Source: Alteribacillus bidgolensis
Lineage (GTDB): Bacteria; Bacillota; Bacilli; Bacillales; Marinococcaceae
DNA length: 64,000 bases
Assembly (NCBI RefSeq): GCF_002886255.1
Contig: NZ_KZ614149.1
Location: 868,001-932,000, forward strand
Direction: 5' to 3'
Position 1 is the first letter of the stretch. Each line of letters begins with the position of its first letter. A program made the translations under genes and the position numbers. The notes under the pieces are model-generated. The model was not told where the DNA came from, did not search any database, and saw only the letters and a list, made by a program, of their open reading frames with translations. Positions 25,382 through 33,970 of this stretch are shown here, in pieces.

Positions 25382-25591
25382 ATGAACTTCTATATTAATC
25401 AAAACATTACAATAAATCATTTAAAACTTGGTGATATTTCAAACTCTTCCGTACTGCAAATTGGAAGTGCAGGTATTATAAAAGCTTTATCAAACCTTTA
25501 CAATACAGGTGGGTTTGTTGAGCCCGCTCCCGAACCAGGTGAAGACAGTGCGTTCTTTGTGCCGCTTGCTCCACCTACAGGCTCTACGTAA
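25382..25591 (+). CDS. gerPB: Spore germination protein GerPB
   Basis: A 69-residue protein: FYINQNITINHLKLGDISNS, VLQIGSAGIIKALSNLYNTGG and a Pro-rich tail (EPAPEPGEDSAFFVPLAPP). It matches GerPB in length and order of motifs. AGAGGTG ribosome site; gerPC follows 15 bp after the stop. Confidence 0.88.
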   Translation: MNFYINQNITINHLKLGDISNSSVLQIGSAGIIKALSNLYNTGGFVEPAPEPGEDSAFFVPLAPPTGST

Positions 25592-25606
25592 AGAGGAGGG
25601 CTCGGC

Positions 25607-26224
25607 ATGTATGATGGATACTGGGAAATGGTACAAAATATTCAAGCGCTTTATAGGCAGCTTCAATTTCAGCAAAATCAAATTTCTCAAATGGAATCGA
25701 TGATCGAACAACTACAAGAAGAAATAAATAAATTAAAACAGAATCATTCATCTAATATTGAAAAGATAGAATATAAATTTGATCAATTAAAAGTGGAAAC
25801 ACTTGAAGGAACGTTAAATATTGGAATAACACCAAATGCTAACGATGAGGATAGTAACATTGAGGATTTTGTAGTAGGGGACAATAAAGTAAATACTCAA
25901 TTAAACGAACAAAAACATAATACATTAAAAAATATTGAGAAACATATTCATGATTACTTAAATGATGAAGGTTACACTATTCTCGAATCCTTTGAAAAAA
26001 AATATTCTTATTATTTAGATGTTACTTACCGCCAATTTATTATTGAAGATATAAAGAAACAAATTAATAAACGCATTCAACATTATTTACACGAATATAA
26101 CATTTCCGATCCTAGCCACAAAGAATTGGCTAAGATTGAAGAGATGACCATAATTAAGGTTAAAAAGGACATTTATAATACGTGTGAAGAATTTATTAGA
26201 AACTTACCGAGAAAGGAGTATTAA
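25607..26224 (+). CDS. gerPC: Spore germination protein GerPC
   Basis: The large GerP protein, 205 residues. It opens with a coiled-coil region (QALYRQLQFQQNQISQMESM and further Gln/Glu/Lys heptads to about residue 60), then the beta-strand VETLEGTLNIGITP characteristic of GerPC, and ends in a helical domain with YLDVTYRQFIIEDIKKQ. In Bacillus GerPC helps place the other GerP proteins in the coat. AGAGGAGGG ribosome site; gerPD starts 2 bp after its stop. Confidence 0.88.
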   Translation: MYDGYWEMVQNIQALYRQLQFQQNQISQMESMIEQLQEEINKLKQNHSSNIEKIEYKFDQLKVETLEGTLNIGITPNANDEDSNIEDFVVGDNKVNTQLNEQKHNTLKNIEKHIHDYLNDEGYTILESFEKKYSYYLDVTYRQFIIEDIKKQINKRIQHYLHEYNISDPSHKELAKIEEMTIIKVKKDIYNTCEEFIRNLPRKEY

Positions 26225-26226
26225 GG

Positions 26227-26394
26227 ATGAATTTTACTGTAGTTAATCGTGAAGTTTGTGTGGAAAATATCCGCCTTATAGGTGTTTCTAATTCATCTGT
26301 GTTTTTAGTGGGTGATACAGATACGATTACCCTCTCATCTGTTTTTGACACTCCCCCTGAAGCTTTAATTGTTGGTCCATTCGTTCCACTATAA
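26227..26394 (+). CDS. gerPD: Spore germination protein GerPD
   Basis: A 55-residue protein: MNFTVVNREVCVENIRLIGV, SNSSVFLVGDTDTITLSSVF and PPEALIVGPFVPL. Its AAAGGAG ribosome site lies at the end of gerPC, so translation is probably coupled. It has the length and final VGPFVPL typical of GerPD. Confidence 0.9.
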   Translation: MNFTVVNREVCVENIRLIGVSNSSVFLVGDTDTITLSSVFDTPPEALIVGPFVPL

Positions 26395-26418
26395 ACCTTG
26401 GAAAAGGGAGTATATGTT

Positions 26419-26796
26419 ATGAGCAAAAGAACATCCATTGTAAAAACATTAAAAGTAACGGATGTTACAACTAGTTCTGTCTTTGAAATTGGGGATGCCG
26501 TAAATATTCGGGCTTCCTCTAAAGCATTTGCGGTCCAACGTGAACATGAATTGTTTTTTACTAACGAGGGAGATTTTGAAGACTATCCTATTTTTACACA
26601 GGAAATTTCCAAACCAATTATTGATGAACAATTAAATATTCACAGGTATAATGATTCGCCTTATATTAAGGTGAATAAAATTAATGTTATTGGGGTGGCA
26701 GCTTCTGGAGTGTTTCAAATAGGTTCGACAAAGAATATTGAAAATCAGTCTAGAGTGAAACATATAAGACAATTGTCAGATAGCTCAGACAAATGA
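26419..26796 (+). CDS. gerPE: Spore germination protein GerPE
   Basis: A 125-residue protein with two copies of the GerP strand motif: VKTLKVTDVTTSSVFEIGDA near the start and VNKINVIGVAASGVFQIGST near the end. The ATG at 26419 follows AAAGGGAG; the ATG at 26398 is less well placed. Linker residues FFTNEGDFEDYPIFTQE are acidic. Fifth gene of the operon. Confidence 0.88.
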   Translation: MSKRTSIVKTLKVTDVTTSSVFEIGDAVNIRASSKAFAVQREHELFFTNEGDFEDYPIFTQEISKPIIDEQLNIHRYNDSPYIKVNKINVIGVAASGVFQIGSTKNIENQSRVKHIRQLSDSSDK

Positions 26797-26866
26797 TTAA
26801 TTTGAGCACCATTCTATTTGTCGGGAATAAAATATAAGAGTAAAAATAATAGAAAAGGGTGTTCAT

Positions 26867-27085
26867 ATGCCATCGATTGTATTAGGTCCTTTTAAATTTA
26901 ACTCAAATGATGGAGTTATTAACTTCGGGGATACAAGAAATATAGCCCCTAAAGAAACGTCTAAATCGATTAGCGGATCAGGAGGCGGCAATACAGGAGA
27001 CTTTCTGCTTACAAACAACGGTATTAATATTAATAATACTATTGATCCCGATGTATTTGATCAAAATCAAACTGGTAATGTGTAA
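26867..27085 (+). CDS. gerPF: Spore germination protein GerPF
   Basis: A 72-residue protein: MPSIVLGPFKFNSNDGVINF, TRNIAPKETSKSISGSG, NTGDFLLTNNGININNT and DQNQTGNV. It closes the operon 70 bp after gerPE, with AAAGGGTG as ribosome site; the larger gap leaves room for separate regulation. An orphan paralog lies at 22239-22457. Confidence 0.9.
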   Translation: MPSIVLGPFKFNSNDGVINFGDTRNIAPKETSKSISGSGGGNTGDFLLTNNGININNTIDPDVFDQNQTGNV

Positions 27086-27216
27086 ATGGAAATCAAATAT
27101 AATATTATTTTGCTGATGTTGTGTTGATTTCTTCATGTTAATGTGAAGAAATGTTATTTTTTAAAGCCCATTCTTGAAAAACATTTTATTTTAATGTGAA
27201 TCTGGGGATGGTTAAG

Positions 27217-27420
27217 ATGGAAGAAGAGGACATAGCCGATTATAGATATACGATAGAAGAGCACAATGAGTCGTTTATTACGGTAATCCTTGGATTATTA
27301 TTTGGTTTACTACGGGTTGACACTACGGAGAAGTCGAATAACAATAATACGCTTTTTTCAAAATCATCCCCCGTAATACCAAAAATCACCATCAAAGGTT
27401 TTATTTTTAATCACAATTAG
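27217..27420 (+). CDS. Hypothetical protein next to gerP (67 aa)
   Basis: MEEEDIADYRYTIEEHNESF, a short hydrophobic segment (ITVILGLLFGLLRV) and a polar tail. One membrane segment is likely. The ATG at 27217 has GGGGAT about 10 bases upstream; a GTG at 27196 is the alternative. No family recognised; position between gerPF and an Hsp20-type gene suggests a spore role. Confidence 0.5.
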   Translation: MEEEDIADYRYTIEEHNESFITVILGLLFGLLRVDTTEKSNNNNTLFSKSSPVIPKITIKGFIFNHN

Positions 27421-27484
27421 AATTATAACATCATAATTATTTGAATATTTATTTGAATGAGTATCGAATGTTAGGGGGGATCTA

Positions 27485-27904
27485 ATGGACAACTATTTCG
27501 TTGAATGGGAAAAAGCCTTTAAAAAATTTTTTCAGGATGAATTTTGGAATGATTTTAATCACTTTTTTGCCGAAAATGCATTACAACCACAAGTAAACCT
27601 ATACGAATCCAAAGACCAGATATTGTGCATTATACTCTGGCCGCTTTTAAAAACGATGGAAGATGTCGACATAAAAGTTTATAATCGTGCCCTAGAAGTA
27701 AGCGGAAGGATTAAATTTGAGTATAAAGGGTTTCGTCTCATTCAACAAGAAATATTTCAAGGAGATGTTAAACGGAAAATTGAATTGCCTTATCCGGTTC
27801 GACAGGATAACATGGAATCGTCATATGACCGAGGACTTTTAAAAATACGTTTAGATTACTTATCAAATCAAAAACATAAGAAGAACATTAACGTTATTGA
27901 GTGA
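27485..27904 (+). CDS. Hsp20/alpha-crystallin family protein (spore coat type)
   Basis: A 139-residue small heat-shock-like protein. Residues about 40-130 form the alpha-crystallin domain (QPQVNLYESKDQILCIILWP, VYNRALEVSGRIKFE, RKIELPYPVRQDNMESSYDR and GLLKIRLDYL). The N-terminus is rich in Phe and Trp, as in CotM/CotP-type coat proteins. It lies just after gerP behind TTAGGGGGGA, which favours a coat role over a general chaperone role; this is inferred from context. Confidence 0.8.
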   Translation: MDNYFVEWEKAFKKFFQDEFWNDFNHFFAENALQPQVNLYESKDQILCIILWPLLKTMEDVDIKVYNRALEVSGRIKFEYKGFRLIQQEIFQGDVKRKIELPYPVRQDNMESSYDRGLLKIRLDYLSNQKHKKNINVIE

Positions 27905-28162
27905 CTAAGTTTTCATAAGTTTAGTAGATAAAAGGAGGCTTAGCCTTTCCAAAAATGAAATCTCCACATAACTTAATATTATCCGTTCTCTTCAATAACT
28001 AGTTTTACACCGTAACTTTATACTTCCGAAAACAACCGTTTAACTCCCAGACGATATTTTTCTGGGTGTGGCCGGTAAACCTCGAATTTGGATTAGTGGA
28101 AATGACACACAATTTCACAAGACAAGTAAGTTCAGTCTTAAGATTTCTCAACTAACAATAGA
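27905..28162. other. Intergenic stretch after Hsp20 gene
   Basis: Contains a weak AGGAGGCT/AGCCTTTCC inverted segment near 27934 and no recognised gene. Confidence 0.45.
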
Positions 28163-28200
28163 AAAACCAGTTGTGGCCATTAATGATCACAGCTGGTTTT
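28163..28200 (+). terminator. Hairpin terminator
   Basis: AAAACCAG pairs with CTGGTTTT, with an inner GTG/CAC pair. It stands before the terminator of the convergent YjcZ gene. Confidence 0.7.
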
Positions 28201-28209
28201 ACTTTCTTT

Positions 28210-28237
28210 AAAAAAGGGCTCGAAAGCCCATTTTTTT
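28210..28237 (-). terminator. Terminator of minus-strand YjcZ gene
   Basis: GGGCT pairs with AGCCC across a 4-base loop, flanked by A6 and T7 runs so it can work both ways. Confidence 0.85.
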
Positions 28238-28343
28238 AATAACCGTATCCATATCCCCAAGCAGCTCCAACAATAATTAGTAAGATAAACAGAACGACGA
28301 TTAACGCAAAACCGCCTCCGTATCCATACCCACCATGAGACAT
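28236..28343 (-). CDS. YjcZ-family sporulation microprotein (35 aa)
   Basis: [11 protein letters not shown], core [15 protein letters not shown], tail [20 protein letters not shown] ribosome site before the ATG at 28343. Opposite strand to the gerP operon; third of the five paralogs. Confidence 0.85.
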   Translation of the reverse strand: MSHGGYGYGGGFALIVVLFILLIIVGAAWGYGYGY

Positions 28344-28806
28344 ATTTAATTCCTCCCTTATTTATTTTCCCTATCAACCTATGCAAAACGTTTATGTTTG
28401 ATCGGGCGGATGCACATATCGAGTGAACCGCTCTTTCATAATTTATTATTTGTTAGAAGTCTTAAGGTCTAACAATTAGGGAAGGTAATTTCCTTTGAAA
28501 ATATAACAAGGGTTTGCATTCATTTTTATTGTTGAAGAATATGAAAGGTAGAAACTTTGGTCTGTTGCCGTTCTTTTTGGAGCCAAAAAAAGCTTCCAAC
28601 TGAGGATTTTAGAACTACTGCGACTTATCAATCCAATTTTCACGCATTTAGTCCCAAAGGAATTTATTTATTGTCTTCTTCATCCTTCCCTTTAAGCAGC
28701 TTCTATTTTCTTATGAAAAATTTTTAGATCTTCCCAACCTTTTTGTAGCTTAAATTATTTGAACAACTGTTTATTTAAAGAAAAATACAATTGTTATTCT
28801 CATTTG
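28344..28806. other. Intergenic stretch between two minus-strand genes
   Basis: No gene or clear terminator for the downstream end of the GlpQ-like gene was found; only short unsupported frames. Confidence 0.45.
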
Positions 28807-29760
28807 CTATGGTCCATGTCCTAATTGTTCTAGGATTTCATTTAAGTTGTATAAACATTTTTTTATATTTATTTCTGATAAAAAACGATCCATTTTTGCA
28901 AAGAAGTCATTGTGGTTTAATGAAGGGGGACTTTCATAATTTGATGATTTATGTTCAACTGTTTTTTGAATTAATAATGGATCGTTCACAACAATTCCGT
29001 CAATTGTATAACCAAAGACATGTCGTAAAGTTATAGGATCGTTTATCCCCCAAGGAAAAGTTTTTAGGCTGTGTCGTTGGAATTGGTCTATTATTTCCTG
29101 ATTAATTACGGTAACAGGTGGATTAATGTAATTTACATAAGGAATATTCTTTTTTATCCACTGATAACTGTTCATCGAATGAGAGGGAATCAACAAGCCT
29201 GTTTCTACTACAGGAAGCTGCTTCTTTAATTTTTTTAAAAAAGAAGAATCGAATGACTGTATCACAAATGTCGAAGGTTCCATGCCTTGTGCAATCTTTT
29301 TCTTTAATAAAGAGGAGCATTTATGAACTATCCCTGGATAACTAGTGTGTTTTACATCAATTAAAAATTTCGCTTTATTATAGTAAAGATCTAACGTTTC
29401 TTCTAAAGTAGGAATGGGTTCTGATTTAAAATCAGGATGAAACCAACTGCCTGCATCAAGGTTTTTTATCTCTTTGAAAGTAAGTTCATAAATATTACCT
29501 GACCCATTTGTCGTTCGATCCACCGTGAAATCATGAAGGATAACCAATTTTCCATCTTTAGTTACTTGGATATCCATCTCTAACATATCAGCTTTCATTT
29601 TTATGGCTTGATCAAAAGCTGCCATGGTGTTCTCCGGAGCATAAAAAGAAGCCCCGCGATGTGCAATAATAATAGGAGCTTTCCGTTGCATAGAAGGAGC
29701 TGTGATCACGGTTAGAATGAAGAGTAATAATACAATGGGATATATGGAATTGTCATTCAT
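28807..29760 (-). CDS. Glycerophosphodiester phosphodiesterase (GlpQ/UgpQ family)
   Basis: A 317-residue enzyme that hydrolyses glycerophosphodiesters to glycerol 3-phosphate and an alcohol. An N-terminal hydrophobic segment (IYPIVLLLFILTVITAPS) acts as signal or anchor, so the enzyme is exported. The catalytic core is visible: IIAHRGASFYAPENTMAAFD near residue 31, EMDIQVTKDGKLVILHD near 60 with the metal Glu-Asp pair and second His, and LIDVKHTSYPG later. It could feed the membrane-lipid genes further left with head-group breakdown products; that link is inferred. Confidence 0.87.
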   Translation of the reverse strand: MNDNSIYPIVLLLFILTVITAPSMQRKAPIIIAHRGASFYAPENTMAAFDQAIKMKADMLEMDIQVTKDGKLVILHDFTVDRTTNGSGNIYELTFKEIKNLDAGSWFHPDFKSEPIPTLEETLDLYYNKAKFLIDVKHTSYPGIVHKCSSLLKKKIAQGMEPSTFVIQSFDSSFLKKLKKQLPVVETGLLIPSHSMNSYQWIKKNIPYVNYINPPVTVINQEIIDQFQRHSLKTFPWGINDPITLRHVFGYTIDGIVVNDPLLIQKTVEHKSSNYESPPSLNHNDFFAKMDRFLSEINIKKCLYNLNEILEQLGHGP

Positions 29761-30833
29761 AAGATCATCTCCATAAAAGTTATGATGGATGAAAGAATCA
29801 TTGCTTTGTTTGATACATAAAATTTATAATCGATATATTTATGTTATGTAAAAAATAAACAAAAAGGTCTTCTAGATGAAAAAATACGGGAGGGTATTTA
29901 ATTGAGGAATATATTTTTAAAAAATTAACAAATTAAAGAGGCCCTTAATTACGACAAAGCCTTTTTGGAGCCAAATACATAACTAAAAAAAGGATGGTGT
30001 TTTGACCTAAAACTACAGTATTTGAAATGCCTTCCCAACAAAAGAAAATTTGTGGCTGCAAAACAGTTTGGTTTTTTTAACCAAATTTGGTGAGTTACTT
30101 TTTTGGATGCAGGCGTGAGTTGTGAGAATGGTTTGATGTTCATTTTTGTGTTGAAATTTAAAAAGAGTTGTAAGAAGTCAGTTTGAATTAACTTCTCACA
30201 ACTCTTTACCGTAGGAGGGGTTAACATAGTGGCGTTTTTACTGGAGTTTCATTCTTCTAATTATTGTTGGAGTACTTTAATTATATGAAATGAAAAAATA
30301 TATGAAATGGACAATAGCTTAATCAATTAAAAAGAGATCATATTTGTACTGGTATAATAGTGTTTTTTTAATTCCTTTACCAAAGGGGGCAGCAATCGTA
30401 TATGTTCCACTCTAACCATCTAAGGAGAAAAATTTTAATCTCATTTATAAGGAGTATAGAGGTATGAGTAATTATATTAAATAATTACATTCTTGTATTT
30501 GCAAAAAATATCGTACGTAATAGTAAGGAAAAATAAAATCTAAGTCTGTAAGGACAAAGGAAAGTTAGGTCATAGTAGTCCGTTTATTTACGCTAACAAT
30601 AATGGAGTAATTTTACATAAAAAACTTTAGCCTTATTTGTTTTGATAACCCAACTAAAAAACATATTGATCTAATTTCTTATATTACATGAATCGGACAT
30701 GGTGTTTTCTTCATTTTGAAGAGTATCTTTTTAACTCGCTTCCTTTTAAAATATAAAACTGCCAAATTACCTTTTTCTTAATTTATTCTTAGAAAAGGTA
30801 AAATTTCTTTAACAGCCAAAATAATCCCTTTCC
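29761..30833. other. Long intergenic stretch with a hairpin repeat
   Basis: About 1 kb of AT-rich DNA. It holds the hairpin at 30162-30207. A 92-codon minus-strand frame (29949-30227) spans the hairpin and shows biased Phe/Lys/Asn composition with no family, so it is not called. No other gene recognised. Confidence 0.5.
30162..30207 (+). repeat. Hairpin repeat, copy 2
   Basis: AAAGAGTTGTAAGAAGT pairs with ACTTCTCACAACTCTTT (one mismatch) around CAGTTTGAATTA. Same family as the hairpin at 21254-21304. Confidence 0.6.
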
Positions 30834-31064
30834 TTAGTCATTGATTTCATTTAAAAATCTCCAACGAAAAACCTCACACCCGTCATAATACTGATTTTTA
30901 TAGTATAAAATCGGAGCATATACTTCTTCCATATTCTGTTGAATGGTTTTGATTACTTCTTTATTTGTTAATATATTAATTTCGGAAAATGGTATTTCTT
31001 TTTCTGTCAAATATTCCTTAACTTTCTTACATTTTTCACAACCAGGCAGGGTATATAAAATCAT
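30834..31064 (-). CDS. Glutaredoxin-like thiol protein
   Basis: A 76-residue thioredoxin-fold protein: MILYTLPGCEKCKKVKEYLT with the redox pair Cys9-Cys12 (CEKC), then PFSEINILTNKE and VYAPILYYKNQYYDG, where the cis-proline loop normally reads TVP but here reads YAP. The length fits NrdH/glutaredoxin-like proteins. Likely a cytoplasmic disulfide reductase. AAAGGAG ribosome site; divergent from a Crp/Fnr regulator 140 bp away. Confidence 0.75.
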   Translation of the reverse strand: MILYTLPGCEKCKKVKEYLTEKEIPFSEINILTNKEVIKTIQQNMEEVYAPILYYKNQYYDGCEVFRWRFLNEIND

Positions 31065-31204
31065 ATTGATGCTCCTTTCTTTTAATTATAGATTAGCGAA
31101 AAACATTTTTTTATTCAGTAATAAGGATTACATATATTCATGAGAAAATAATGTACTATACGTATAAGAATTGAAACTTTTAAAAAAGGAAGAAGGAAAC
31201 GGAA

Positions 31205-31891
31205 ATGGATAAGTTAACGTTGTTATCTCAAATAAATTTATTAGATGAAATGCCGATGGAGGAATTACAAATCATTGATGAGATGAGTAATATGGAACCT
31301 GTAAAAAAAGGAACACTTATCGTGTCCCCTCACCAACCGATAAAATCGTTAGTTTTTCTTAAAAAAGGTCAGGTTCGTTTGTATCGAATTAATTCCGAAG
31401 GAAAGCAATTTACAGTTGATGTTTTAGTTGAAGGGAATATTTTTGGAGAAACCTCTTCGTTTAGTTTGACGGATGACGAAATATTTATAGAAGCGATGAC
31501 AGACAGCAATTTATGTATTATGAGAAAGGAAGAATTTGAGCATTTTATAGAGCAAAATCCAAAAATTGCCTTAAAATTTATTAATATTTTATCTAACCGA
31601 TTGAAAGATATTTATGACATGAGTGAAAAAATCGCTTTGGGAGATGTGAAGTACCGAATCTTATATTTATTACTTAAATTAAGTGAGAAAACAGGAAAAA
31701 GAAACAAAGAATGGCAAACCATTGAAATGAAGTTAACTCATGCTGATATTGCTACAATGGTTGGATCAACGAGAGAAACGGTAAGTACCCTTATAGGGAA
31801 ATTGATAAAAGAAGGAGTTATTAAAAAAAGTTTTCGGAAAATGGCTGTCCATGCTAAAAAAGCGAAAGAAATCTTAGAACAGAAAGGATAA
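31205..31891 (+). CDS. Crp/Fnr family transcriptional regulator
   Basis: A 228-residue regulator. Residues about 15-120 form a cyclic-nucleotide-binding-like beta barrel (IKSLVFLKKGQVRLYRINSE, VEGNIFGETSSF), and the C-terminus is a winged helix with LTHADIATMVGSTRETVS. There is no N-terminal cysteine cluster, so it is not an Fe-S oxygen sensor of the FNR kind, and the cAMP-contact residues are not conserved. GAAGGAAAC upstream. Targets unknown; the glutaredoxin-like gene across the divergent promoter is a candidate. Confidence 0.85.
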   Translation: MDKLTLLSQINLLDEMPMEELQIIDEMSNMEPVKKGTLIVSPHQPIKSLVFLKKGQVRLYRINSEGKQFTVDVLVEGNIFGETSSFSLTDDEIFIEAMTDSNLCIMRKEEFEHFIEQNPKIALKFINILSNRLKDIYDMSEKIALGDVKYRILYLLLKLSEKTGKRNKEWQTIEMKLTHADIATMVGSTRETVSTLIGKLIKEGVIKKSFRKMAVHAKKAKEILEQKG

Positions 31892-31934
31892 CCTGAGTTC
31901 TTTAAAAACTTAGATAAGAAAGAAGGGTAGAACC

Positions 31935-32336
31935 ATGAAAAAAGGGATTACTCTGCTATTATTTATTATCATTTTAAGTGCTTGTTCACAAAAACAAGAA
32001 GAAAATCAAACTTCAGGGTTATTAGAAAAAGAGTGGAAGGAGATCGAAGAGGAATCAGCTAATACAGAAGTTCGTCTCTATATGTGGGGAGGCGATGAGG
32101 ATATCAATACTTATATTGATGAGTGGGCAGCTCCTGAATTAAAACAAGAATATGGAATCAATCTAAAACGCGTCCCCATGGACACCGAAGATATTTTACA
32201 ACGTTTAATGACAGAAAAACAAGCCGGGCAAACGGAAGGGTCTGTAGATATTTTATGGTTGAACGGTGAAAAATTTAGAAATGCAAAAGTAAATGAATTA
32301 TTGTGTGCAGTGGATAAAGGAGAAGTGGGGGCATGA
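31935..32336 (+). pseudogene. ABC transporter substrate-binding lipoprotein, internally deleted
   Basis: A lipoprotein signal with the LSAC box (IILSACSQ), then VRLYMWGGDEDINTYIDEWA, LKRVPMDTEDILQRLMTEKQ and VDILWLNGEKFRNAK, matching the N-terminus of YnjB-type substrate-binding proteins (normally about 400 residues). After residue 118 the chain jumps to CAVDKGEVGA and stops, so about 270 residues are missing in one in-frame deletion. The TGA overlaps the ATG of the following permease remnant (ATGA), preserving the old operon junction. Confidence 0.65.
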
Positions 32337-32475
32337 AGTGGTTCAAAAATAAAGGGATCCATCAATGGAAAAATGTATGTCTTGTTAGCACCCTCGCTTG
32401 TTTCTATTTTTTTCCAAGCTGTTTGGGCAATAGACGAGGATATTAAAAAGAATATTGCAAATGAGGGTGGATAAG
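32333..32475 (+). pseudogene. ABC permease remnant (YnjC-like)
   Basis: MKWFKNKGIHQWK starts at 32333. One base later in phase the sequence continues KMYVLLAPSLVSIFFQAVWA, the first membrane segment of a YnjC-type permease, and then decays to unrelated codons. Frameshift plus truncation. Confidence 0.5.
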
Positions 32476-32843
32476 GTCCAAACGAGTTTAAACAAGCATT
32501 AATAAATAAAGGATTTAAAGATATGGTGCAAAAAGATTTTAAGAGTACTGTTGAAAATATAAAGATATATCTAGCCTAGGCAACCTGAAGCATATAAATT
32601 AAACGAAAAGTACTATTTAATGATTTACATGTAAAAAGCGGAGACAAGGTAGGGAGTAGCTGGATGGTACCGATTTTATGAAAGTTAAGTTGCTCGATTT
32701 TTTCAATCAGCTCTTTTTTTTAGTTTGGCTGGATGTCTGATAAGTTGGTAAAGCGGAAGAAATTAATGTACTTTGCCCCTAATGACTTGCGTATAATTAA
32801 GTACAGGGTTTATTTATTACCTTTGGCGGAAAGGAGGGATTGT
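32476..32843. other. Degenerate stretch before a MarR-type gene
   Basis: Scattered short frames such as NKGFKDMVQKDFKSTVENIKIY may be remnants of a further gene. A GC-poor promoter region and the AAGGAGGG ribosome site of the MarR gene lie at the right end. Confidence 0.4.
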
Positions 32844-33359
32844 TTGAATAAATCTTACTTTCCTATTCTAATTTGTTTGATACGTGGATTAAGTAAAGTG
32901 ATGGAAGCTGATTTAAATAAATCCGCCAAAAAACTTGATTTAACAATAACCGAATTAAACTTTCTTTGGACAATCTTTTATGAGGAAGAACCTACGGTAT
33001 CTAGAATTGCGGAGTTAACGATATTAGATTCATCTACCGTCACACAAGTATTAAGTCGATTAAAAAAGAAACAATTGGTTAGTATTTATAAAAAAGGTGA
33101 GGACTCGCGCTTTTCCTATGTAAAATTAACTAATAAAGGGAATAAGAAACGGGAATTATCTACTACTTATAATGAATATACCCTTCTTAAATTTTTTTAT
33201 AAAGAATTGGATAATCCTGAAGAGAGAAAAAAAATGGAAATAACTCTGGATTACCTTCGAAAAATAAACCACTATTTTCATGGTGAAGAGTTTGTAAATT
33301 GGGTTTATAGTTTACCAAAAAAATTAGAAAAAGAGTTGGAAAAAAATGATCATTTTTAA
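32844..33359 (+). CDS. MarR/Hpr(ScoC)-like transcriptional regulator
   Basis: A 171-residue winged-helix regulator: LDLTITELNFLWTIFYEEEP, VSRIAELTILDSSTVTQVLS (recognition helix), LKKKQLVSIYKKGEDSRFSY (wing), and a C-terminal helical region ending HGEEFVNWVYSLPKKLE that resembles the tail of Hpr/ScoC, the transition-state repressor of proteases and sporulation genes. A TTG start at 32844 is chosen because AAGGAGGG lies 5-6 bases upstream; the frame opens earlier at 32733 without one. Hpr-type identity is tentative. Confidence 0.75.
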   Translation: MNKSYFPILICLIRGLSKVMEADLNKSAKKLDLTITELNFLWTIFYEEEPTVSRIAELTILDSSTVTQVLSRLKKKQLVSIYKKGEDSRFSYVKLTNKGNKKRELSTTYNEYTLLKFFYKELDNPEERKKMEITLDYLRKINHYFHGEEFVNWVYSLPKKLEKELEKNDHF

Positions 33360-33449
33360 ATAGTATTTATAAATAAAGAATTTAACAGCATAAGAAGGGA
33401 ACGGAGGCAGGAAACAAAGATAATATTGTGATATTAGGCGTAAAGATAG

Positions 33450-33608
33450 TTACTCTTGTTTGAGGAAAGCTGCTTTTTGCTCTTTCCGATTTAAGGTATA
33501 AATGGCCGCGACATTGTCGTATACAAGTAAAGATAATACTTTGCTGGTATCATTTCCGGTTAATTTATTGACTTTCAGTGTATTAAGAGTGGTAAATTCT
33601 ACACTCAT
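33450..33608 (-). CDS. Possible small protein (52 aa)
   Basis: MSVEFTTLNTLKVNKLTGND, SKVLSLLVYDNVAAIYTLNR and KEQKAAFLKQE. The composition looks coding and the frame is closed by a TAA, but no ribosome site is evident and I recognise no family. It may be the end of a lost gene. Confidence 0.35.
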   Translation of the reverse strand: MSVEFTTLNTLKVNKLTGNDTSKVLSLLVYDNVAAIYTLNRKEQKAAFLKQE

Positions 33609-33634
33609 TTTGATACCAATAAATTTATCAAAAT

Positions 33635-33681
33635 AAACGCTATAAACACGTATTGAGATATATCCGTGTTTGTAGCGTTTT
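33635..33681. terminator. Long bidirectional hairpin
   Basis: AAACGCTATAAACACG pairs with CGTGTTTGTAGCGTTT (one G-T type mismatch), loop of 14. T-rich on the plus side (TTTTAC) and on the minus side (TTTATTTTG). Confidence 0.65.
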
Positions 33682-33838
33682 ACTATTTCTAGGAAACATA
33701 CATTTTATATGTAATTTACAGTTTTTGATGAATGTGTCCACGCATCAAGATCGCTAAAGAATATGTTTATATTAAAGGTGTTTAGATATTTTTATGCACC
33801 TTACAAAACTTTGAAATGAAAGAAGGAGTGGATTTTAA

Positions 33839-33934
33839 ATGTCACACTTTGCAGGCGGATTTGCGCTAATCGTAGTACTATTTATCCTTTTAATTATCGT
33901 TGGAGCAGCAGCGGTTGGCCACGGCTTCTATTAA
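33839..33934 (+). CDS. YjcZ-family sporulation microprotein (31 aa)
   Basis: MSHFAGG, core [15 protein letters not shown], tail AAAVGHGFY. GAAGGAG ribosome site. It lies 36 bp upstream of another family member on the same strand, so the two form a tandem pair. Confidence 0.85.
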   Translation: MSHFAGGFALIVVLFILLIIVGAAAVGHGFY

Positions 33935-33970
33935 TAAATACAGTTTAGAATAGAAAGGAGGGACATTAAT

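Larger units (their letters stand above)
33360..33838. other. Intergenic stretch with small ORF and hairpin
   Basis: Contains a possible 52-codon minus-strand gene (33450-33608) and a long hairpin (33635-33681); otherwise promoter space for the YjcZ pair. Confidence 0.45.

Noticed and set aside
29949..30227. 92-codon minus-strand frame
   Set aside because: Its start region is the stem of a hairpin repeat and no domain can be recognised.
31205..31891. FNR-type oxygen sensor
   Set aside because: No cysteine cluster in the Crp/Fnr protein, so an Fe-S sensor role is not supported.
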